Of a DNA stretch of 64,000 nt, positions 57,734-64,000 are shown piece by piece. The translations under genes and the position numbers were made by a program. Source of the DNA: an uncultured Ectothiorhodospiraceae bacterium (lineage in GTDB: Bacteria; Pseudomonadota; Gammaproteobacteria; Nitrococcales; Nitrococcaceae); contig CAJXSH010000004.1 in NCBI GenBank assembly GCA_913061005.1, positions 62,001 to 126,000 of the forward strand, given 5' to 3'. Below the pieces are notes generated by a model that saw only the letters and a program-made list of their open reading frames with translations, ran no database searches and had not been told where the DNA came from. Within the stretch, counting starts at the first letter, position 1; each line of letters begins with the position of its first letter.

Positions 57734-57816
57734 GGCTAACCTCCGTTGAACGTTTCCTCAAGGGGCGCAACAGTGTAAGTTCCCGCCATCGAGACAACCT
57801 GCGACATCGTTCCATC

Positions 57817-59025
57817 ATGAGCATCCGCGGCGAGAACATCCTGCTTGGCGTGAGCGGCGGCATCGCCGCCTACAAGGCACCGGATCTGGTCCGGCGGCTG
57901 CGTGATGCCGGCGCGACGGTGCGGGTGGTGCTAACCCACGGTGCTCAGGCGTTTGTCACACCGCTCACCTTCCAGGCGGTATCCCACCAGCCGGTCCACA
58001 CCGATTTGCTCGACGCCGACGCCGAGGCCGGCATGGGCCATCTGGAGCTCGCCCGCTGGGCGGATCGTATTGTCATCGCCCCGGCCAGCGCCGACACCAT
58101 CGCGCGGCTCGCAGCCGGGCTGGCGGATGATCTTTTGACCACCCTGTGCCTGGCCACCCGGGCGCCGCTCACCCTGTGTCCGGCCATGAACCACATCATG
58201 TGGCAGGCCCCCGTCACCCAGCAGAACACCCGGCAACTGATCGAACGCGGCGCGACCGTCCTCGGGCCGATGAGCGGGCCGCTGGCCGAGGGCGAGTCCG
58301 GCCCGGGCCGTCTCATGGAGCCGGCGGATATCGTCACCGCCCTCGAAAAGAGCGCCGCACCCTCGACCCGGCCATCGCCGCTGGCGGGTCAATCGGTGCT
58401 GATCACCGCCGGCCCCACCCATGAACCCATTGATCCGGTGCGATTCATTGGCAATCGCAGCAGCGGCCGGATGGGGTTTGCCATCGCCGCGGCCGCGGCC
58501 AACGTCGGCGCCCGGGTCTGTCTGATCAGCGGGCCGAGCAGCTTGCCAACCCCCGCCGGGGTCGAGCGCGTCGACGTCGAGACCGCCGAGCAGATGTACC
58601 AGGCCGTACTCGACCGCGCCCCGCAGGCCGCGGTGTTCATTGCGGCGGCCGCTGTTGCCGACTACCGGGTCGAGGCCCGGGCAATGCACAAGATCAAACG
58701 CGACAATCAACCTGACCAGCTCTCGCTGGTGTCCAACCCGGACATCCTCAAGGCCGTGGCCGGGCTGACTGACGGGCCGTTGACCGTTGGCTTTGCCGCT
58801 GAGACCGATGATGTCCTCGATAACGCCCGCGACAAGCTCACTGCCAAAGGCATCGACATGATCGCCGCCAATGCGGTCGGCGAGGGCAAGGGGTTTGAGG
58901 TGGCGGACAACGCCCTGACCGTGCTCTGGCCCGGCGGGCACCGCGAGCTGGGCCACAAGGCCAAGCCGCAGCTGGCCGCCGAATTGATTGATCTGGTGGG
59001 AGAACGCTTTCATGCAGCCGATTGA
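57817..59025 (+). CDS. coaBC: bifunctional phosphopantothenoylcysteine decarboxylase/synthase
   Basis: CoaBC (Dfp) joins cysteine to phosphopantothenate and decarboxylates the product in coenzyme A synthesis. The 402-residue protein has the flavin-dependent CoaC half ([30 protein letters not shown]) and the CoaB half ([25 protein letters not shown], and [20 protein letters not shown] with the active lysine). It overlaps dut by 14 bp, forming coaBC-dut-algC. Confidence 0.96.
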   Translation: MSIRGENILLGVSGGIAAYKAPDLVRRLRDAGATVRVVLTHGAQAFVTPLTFQAVSHQPVHTDLLDADAEAGMGHLELARWADRIVIAPASADTIARLAAGLADDLLTTLCLATRAPLTLCPAMNHIMWQAPVTQQNTRQLIERGATVLGPMSGPLAEGESGPGRLMEPADIVTALEKSAAPSTRPSPLAGQSVLITAGPTHEPIDPVRFIGNRSSGRMGFAIAAAAANVGARVCLISGPSSLPTPAGVERVDVETAEQMYQAVLDRAPQAAVFIAAAAVADYRVEARAMHKIKRDNQPDQLSLVSNPDILKAVAGLTDGPLTVGFAAETDDVLDNARDKLTAKGIDMIAANAVGEGKGFEVADNALTVLWPGGHRELGHKAKPQLAAELIDLVGERFHAAD

Positions 59026-59467
59026 ACTGCGCATTCTCGATGACCGACTGGGGCAGGCATTCCCGCTGCCCGACTACGCCACCGACGGATCCGCCGGCAT
59101 CGATCTTCGCGCCTGTGTGGATGCCCCGCTTGCGCTCGACCCCGGCGACACCGAGCTGATCCGCTCGGGCATGGCCGTGCACATCGCCGATCCGGGCTAT
59201 GCCGCGGTGGTCCTGCCCCGCTCGGGGCTCGGCCACAAACACGGCATTGTCCTGGGCAACCTGGTCGGGTTGATCGACTCGGACTATCAGGGCGAGATCA
59301 TGATCTCGTGCTGGAACCGGGGTGAAAGCCGCTTTGTCATCGAACCCGGCGAGCGGATCGCCCAGCTGGTTTTCCTGCCCGTGGCCCGGCCCGCTTTCAA
59401 ACAGGTCGAGGCCTTCGCCAGCAGCGAGCGGGCCGAGGGCGGCTTCGGGCACACCGGTCGTCATTGA
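59012..59467 (+). CDS. dut: dUTP diphosphatase
   Basis: Dut hydrolyses dUTP to dUMP and keeps uracil out of DNA. The 151-residue trimeric enzyme shows the five motifs, including [46 protein letters not shown] and the C-terminal [13 protein letters not shown] 59012 lies inside coaBC with GGGAG upstream. Confidence 0.96.
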   Translation: MQPIELRILDDRLGQAFPLPDYATDGSAGIDLRACVDAPLALDPGDTELIRSGMAVHIADPGYAAVVLPRSGLGHKHGIVLGNLVGLIDSDYQGEIMISCWNRGESRFVIEPGERIAQLVFLPVARPAFKQVEAFASSERAEGGFGHTGRH

Positions 59468-59490
59468 ACGCTCGAGCACAGGGAAGGGCC

Positions 59491-60870
59491 ATGACGAGGA
59501 TCGATCCATCCATCCTGCGCACCTACGACATTCGCGGCGTGGTCGACCAGACCCTGACCGAGGCCACCGCCCGGGCACTGGGTCATGCCATCGGCAGCAC
59601 CGCCGCCGAAGCCGGGCAGTCCACCCTGGTGGTGGGTTATGACGGCCGGGCCTCGAGCCCGCGCCTGGCGGCGGCACTGCGGGCCGGGTTAACCGCCGCC
59701 GGGCGGACGGTCATCGACATCGGCGAGGTGCCGACACCGGTGATGTATTTCGCCACCTATCACCTGGCCACCGGCGCCGGCGTTGCCGTGACCGGCAGTC
59801 ACAACCCAGCGGAATACAACGGGCTTAAAACCATGCTCGATGGCCGGCCGCTTTGGGGCGAGGCCATTCAGGCGCTGGGCGCGCGGCTCGAGGCCGGTGA
59901 TCTGGTCCACGGCGAGGGCAGCGAGACGCGCGTCGACGTCCTGCCGGCCTATCAGGCGCGGATCACCGATGACATCCAACTGGCCCGCCGGCTCAAGGTC
60001 GTGGTGGACTGCGGCAATGGGGTGGCGGGGGCGATCGCCCCGGCGATCCTCGCAGCGCTGGGGGCCGATGTAGTCCCGCTTTTCTGCGAAGTGGACGGGC
60101 GTTTTCCCAACCATCATCCAGACCCCACCGTGCCGGAGAACCTCAACGATCTCATCGAGGCGGTGGACAGCGAGGGCGCCGACCTGGGACTGGCCTTCGA
60201 TGGCGATGGCGACCGCCTGGGGGTGGTGGATGAAACCGGCCATATCATCTGGGCCGACCGGCAGATGATGCTCTACGCCGGCGATATCCTGAAGCGACAG
60301 CCGTCGGCGGATATCGTTTTCGATGTCAAATGCAGTGGCACCCTGGCCGAGACCATCACCGCCGCCGGCGGCACACCGGTGATGTGGAAAACCGGCCATT
60401 CGCTGATCAAAGAAAAACTGCGCGAGACCGGCGCACCGCTGGCCGGTGAGATGAGCGGTCATCTTTTTTTCAACGACCGCTGGTACGGCTTTGATGATGG
60501 CATCTATGCCGCCGCCCGCCTGCTGGAAATCCTCGCCGCCGACGGCCGGGCAGCGAGCGCGGTGTTCGGCGAGCTGCCCGAGCCGGTCAGCACCCCCGAG
60601 ATCCGGCTCGATCTCAGCGAGGGGCAACCCCACCGGTTGATCTCGGCGTTACTCGACAAGGCCCAGGGCTTTGACAATGCCCGGGTGACCACCATCGATG
60701 GGCTGCGGGTGGATTTTGACAACGGCTGGGGGCTGGTGCGCGCCTCCAACACCCAACCCTGCCTGGTCATGCGCTTCGAGGGTCACGATCAATCGGCGCT
60801 CGAGTCGATCCGGCGGCGCTTTGAGGCGCTGATACACGACGCCGGCCAGGAAGTTGGCATCGCGATTTGA
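59491..60870 (+). CDS. algC: phosphomannomutase/phosphoglucomutase
   Basis: This enzyme interconverts hexose 6- and 1-phosphates for polysaccharide and LPS precursors. The 459-residue protein has the phosphoserine loop TGSHNPAEYN (Ser103), the metal loop DGDGDRLGVVDE, the sugar loop GEMSGHLFF and the phosphate-binding end. ATG 59491 follows AGGGAAGGG. Placement after dut matches P. aeruginosa dfp-dut-algC-argB. Its stop codon lies within an FNR/ANR box serving the next gene. Confidence 0.93.
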   Translation: MTRIDPSILRTYDIRGVVDQTLTEATARALGHAIGSTAAEAGQSTLVVGYDGRASSPRLAAALRAGLTAAGRTVIDIGEVPTPVMYFATYHLATGAGVAVTGSHNPAEYNGLKTMLDGRPLWGEAIQALGARLEAGDLVHGEGSETRVDVLPAYQARITDDIQLARRLKVVVDCGNGVAGAIAPAILAALGADVVPLFCEVDGRFPNHHPDPTVPENLNDLIEAVDSEGADLGLAFDGDGDRLGVVDETGHIIWADRQMMLYAGDILKRQPSADIVFDVKCSGTLAETITAAGGTPVMWKTGHSLIKEKLRETGAPLAGEMSGHLFFNDRWYGFDDGIYAAARLLEILAADGRAASAVFGELPEPVSTPEIRLDLSEGQPHRLISALLDKAQGFDNARVTTIDGLRVDFDNGWGLVRASNTQPCLVMRFEGHDQSALESIRRRFEALIHDAGQEVGIAI

Positions 60871-60880
60871 TCCGGATCAA
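60867..60880. promoter_or_regulatory. FNR/ANR box upstream of the cytochrome c peroxidase gene
   Basis: TTGAT-CCGG-ATCAA is a perfect 14-bp match to the FNR/ANR consensus TTGAT-N4-ATCAA. It overlaps the algC stop codon. Possible -10 boxes, GATAAA (60908-60913) and TATCCT (60923-60928), would put it at about -46 or -61 respectively; the latter fits a class I activator position. Confidence 0.82.
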
Positions 60881-60961
60881 GGAAGCCTTCGGTTCCGCTA
60901 CCACCCGATAAACGACGGTCCTATCCTCGGGGTCAATCACTTCCACTGAGGAGCTTGACCC

Positions 60962-62041
60962 ATGAAAGCCGTCCACTCACTCACCGCCGCCGCCCTGCTC
61001 GGTCTTGGCAGTGGCGCCGTCGCCGCGCAGGACGCGATGCTCGAGCGGGCCCAGATGCTCTTTGAGCCCATCCCGCAGAGTGCTGCCGATCATATCGGTG
61101 ATCGCAACCCGATCACCCCCGAGAAGGTCGAGCTTGGCAAGATGCTGTTCTTTGACCCGCGGCTTTCGGCGAGTCAGACCATCAGCTGCAACACCTGCCA
61201 TAACGTGGGGATGGGCGGCGACGACAACATCCCGAGCTCGGTCGGACACGACTGGCAGCGGGGGCCGCGCAACTCACCGACCATCTTCAACGCGGTGTTC
61301 AACGTCGCCCAGTTCTGGGACGGTCGGGCCGAGGACCTGACCGAGCAGGCCAAGGGCCCGATCCAGGCGGGTGTCGAGATGAACAACACCCCCAGCAACC
61401 TCGAAGCCACGCTCAACAGCATCGATGAATACGTGGATGCCTTCGAGGCGGCCTTCCCCGAGTCGGAGAACGCGGTGAGCTTTGATAACACCGCCAAGGC
61501 GCTGGAGGTTTATCAGGCCACGCTGATCACGCCGGACTCGCCCTTTGACCAGTACCTCAAGGGCGATACCGATGCGCTGACCGACCAGCAGCTGGCCGGG
61601 CTGGATGCCTTCATGAACAAAGGCTGTGTGGCCTGTCACAACGGCGTCAACGTCGGCGGTCAGGGCTACTACCCCTTTGGCGTGATCAACCGCCCCGGCG
61701 CGGACATCCTGCCCGAGGCGGACCGGGGCCGGGCCCAGGTCACCGAGACGGCAGCGGATGAGTACGTCTTCCGGTCTCCGTCGCTGCGCAACGTCGAGCT
61801 GACCGCACCGTACTTCCACTCGGGCAACGTCTGGAGCCTGCGCGAGGCGGTGTCGATCATGAACGACGCCCAGCTCAACAGCCTGCTCACCGAAGAGGAC
61901 GTGGACAACGTCACGGCCTTCCTCCGGTCGCTGACGGGCAAGCAGCCCGAGGTGGAGTATCCGGTGCTGCCGATCAGCACGGACGAGACCCCGATGCCGG
62001 ACATCCCGGACTATCCGCGGCCGACCGGCGCCGAGGGCTGA
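60962..62041 (+). CDS. ccpA: di-heme cytochrome c peroxidase
   Basis: This periplasmic enzyme reduces hydrogen peroxide with electrons from cytochrome c. The 359-residue precursor has a signal peptide ending near AVAA and two heme motifs, C76NTCH80 and C222VACH226, with DPRLSASQTISCNTCHN and FRSPSLRNVELTAPYFHSG, all typical of bacterial CcpA. GAGGAG precedes the ATG. An FNR/ANR box upstream suggests induction at low oxygen. It is inserted between algC and argB, which are adjacent in Pseudomonas. Confidence 0.94.
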   Translation: MKAVHSLTAAALLGLGSGAVAAQDAMLERAQMLFEPIPQSAADHIGDRNPITPEKVELGKMLFFDPRLSASQTISCNTCHNVGMGGDDNIPSSVGHDWQRGPRNSPTIFNAVFNVAQFWDGRAEDLTEQAKGPIQAGVEMNNTPSNLEATLNSIDEYVDAFEAAFPESENAVSFDNTAKALEVYQATLITPDSPFDQYLKGDTDALTDQQLAGLDAFMNKGCVACHNGVNVGGQGYYPFGVINRPGADILPEADRGRAQVTETAADEYVFRSPSLRNVELTAPYFHSGNVWSLREAVSIMNDAQLNSLLTEEDVDNVTAFLRSLTGKQPEVEYPVLPISTDETPMPDIPDYPRPTGAEG

Positions 62042-62058
62042 CGCCACACGCAGCGCTT

Positions 62059-62079
62059 GCGCCCCGACGCGCGGGGCGC
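62059..62079 (+). repeat. GC-rich hairpin after ccpA
   Basis: GCGCCCC (62059-62065) and GGGGCGC (62073-62079) form a 7-bp stem without a T-run, 7 bp in front of the real terminator. Confidence 0.4.
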
Positions 62080-62085
62080 GACCAT

Positions 62086-63694
<1,609 letters not shown>

Positions 63695-63698
63695 CCCG

Positions 63699-64000
63699 CT
63701 ACCCCGTGTTGCGCATGCCCGCAGCGATGCCGTTGATACAGATCATAAGCGCCTCGCGCAGGTCCTCCTCATGCCCGTGCCGGACCCGGTCGAGCAACTC
63801 CACCTGCAACAGGTTGAGCGGATCCACATAGGGGTTGCGAACCCCCACCGAGCGCTGCACCACCGGCGCCTCATCCAGCGGATTGTCATGACCGCTCACC
63901 CCGAGCACCGAGCTCCGGGTCTCGGCCAGCCGCTCGCGCAGGGTCTCACCCAGGCCGCGCAGCTCATCCGGGACAAGCCGCAGGTCATACCAGGCCGCCA
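63699..64000 (-). CDS. ppc: phosphoenolpyruvate carboxylase, C-terminal end (truncated by window edge)
   Basis: The frame is open to the window edge, so only the last ~100 residues are visible: [47 protein letters not shown] and the invariant C-terminus [15 protein letters not shown]. This tail is diagnostic of bacterial Ppc, which forms oxaloacetate from PEP and bicarbonate. It is followed by pyrE after four bases. Confidence 0.93.
   Translation of the reverse strand, partial: AAWYDLRLVPDELRGLGETLRERLAETRSSVLGVSGHDNPLDEAPVVQRSVGVRNPYVDPLNLLQVELLDRVRHGHEEDLREALMICINGIAAGMRNTG

Overview
The window is about 64 kb of chromosome from a GC-rich gammaproteobacterium. The gene order is of the kind seen in Pseudomonas, Ectothiorhodospiraceae and Halomonas: ftsY-ftsE-ftsX-rpoH next to M16 peptidase genes, rsmD and coaD; coaBC-dut-algC-argB-pyrE with radC divergent; argS followed by a SPOR protein; and glnK-amt beside ubiK and comM. 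The compact packing and mildly acidic proteins would fit a streamlined halophile such as Spiribacter or a relative, but that genus guess is inference. No insertion sequence, prophage, integrase or CRISPR array is visible. Only one RNA gene is certain, a tRNA-Arg(CCG). Genes abut or overlap almost everywhere, and no gene-free stretch reaches 300 bp.

Layout. 1-9.5 kb: antiporter fragment, gamma-carbonic anhydrase, glutathione reductase, oligopeptidase A, exonuclease III, ubiD with a ferredoxin-type flavin reductase, mlaA and an HNH nuclease. 9.7-19.3 kb: three-gene proton-translocating transhydrogenase, two uncharacterised genes, priA, argS, a SPOR protein and a 3-hydroxyacid dehydrogenase. 19.4-34.3 kb: a nitrogen island holding glnK-amt, urtABCDE (urea ABC uptake) and ureDABCEFG (urease), with ubiK and comM in between. 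34.5-42 kb: a KefB-type antiporter, cytochrome c5, tRNA-Arg, an acetylpolyamine amidohydrolase-like deacetylase, an MFS transporter, a YeeE/YedE thiosulfate-type transporter with a 33-residue micro-ORF, a secreted rhodanese and a probable small RNA. 42-50 kb: rdgC, purK-purE-phaC, rsmJ, an RRM protein, and a membrane gene pair including a protein with a (PEGx)n tail. 50-64 kb: coaD, rsmD, two M16 peptidases, ftsYEX-rpoH, radC, coaBC-dut-algC, a di-heme cytochrome c peroxidase, argB, pyrE and the end of ppc.

The main finding is regulatory. Three separate transcription units on the minus strand (glnK-amt, urtABCDE, and the urease operon) each have a sigma-54 -24/-12 element. Each also has two NtrC-like 17-bp sites about 97-142 bp upstream of the predicted start, with centres 30-33 bp apart. 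This is the geometry of the enterobacterial glnA promoter. It suggests one nitrogen-starvation switch for ammonium uptake, urea uptake and urea hydrolysis, although no ntrBC or rpoN lies in the window.

Other points of interest are: a structured ~140-nt RNA candidate with its own promoter, a CU-rich anti-Shine-Dalgarno stretch and a strong terminator (41907-42046); a His-rich small membrane protein coupled to ureD; the (PEGx)n protein; a perfect FNR/ANR box over the algC stop codon in front of the peroxidase gene; and four convergent gene pairs that share their stop codons.
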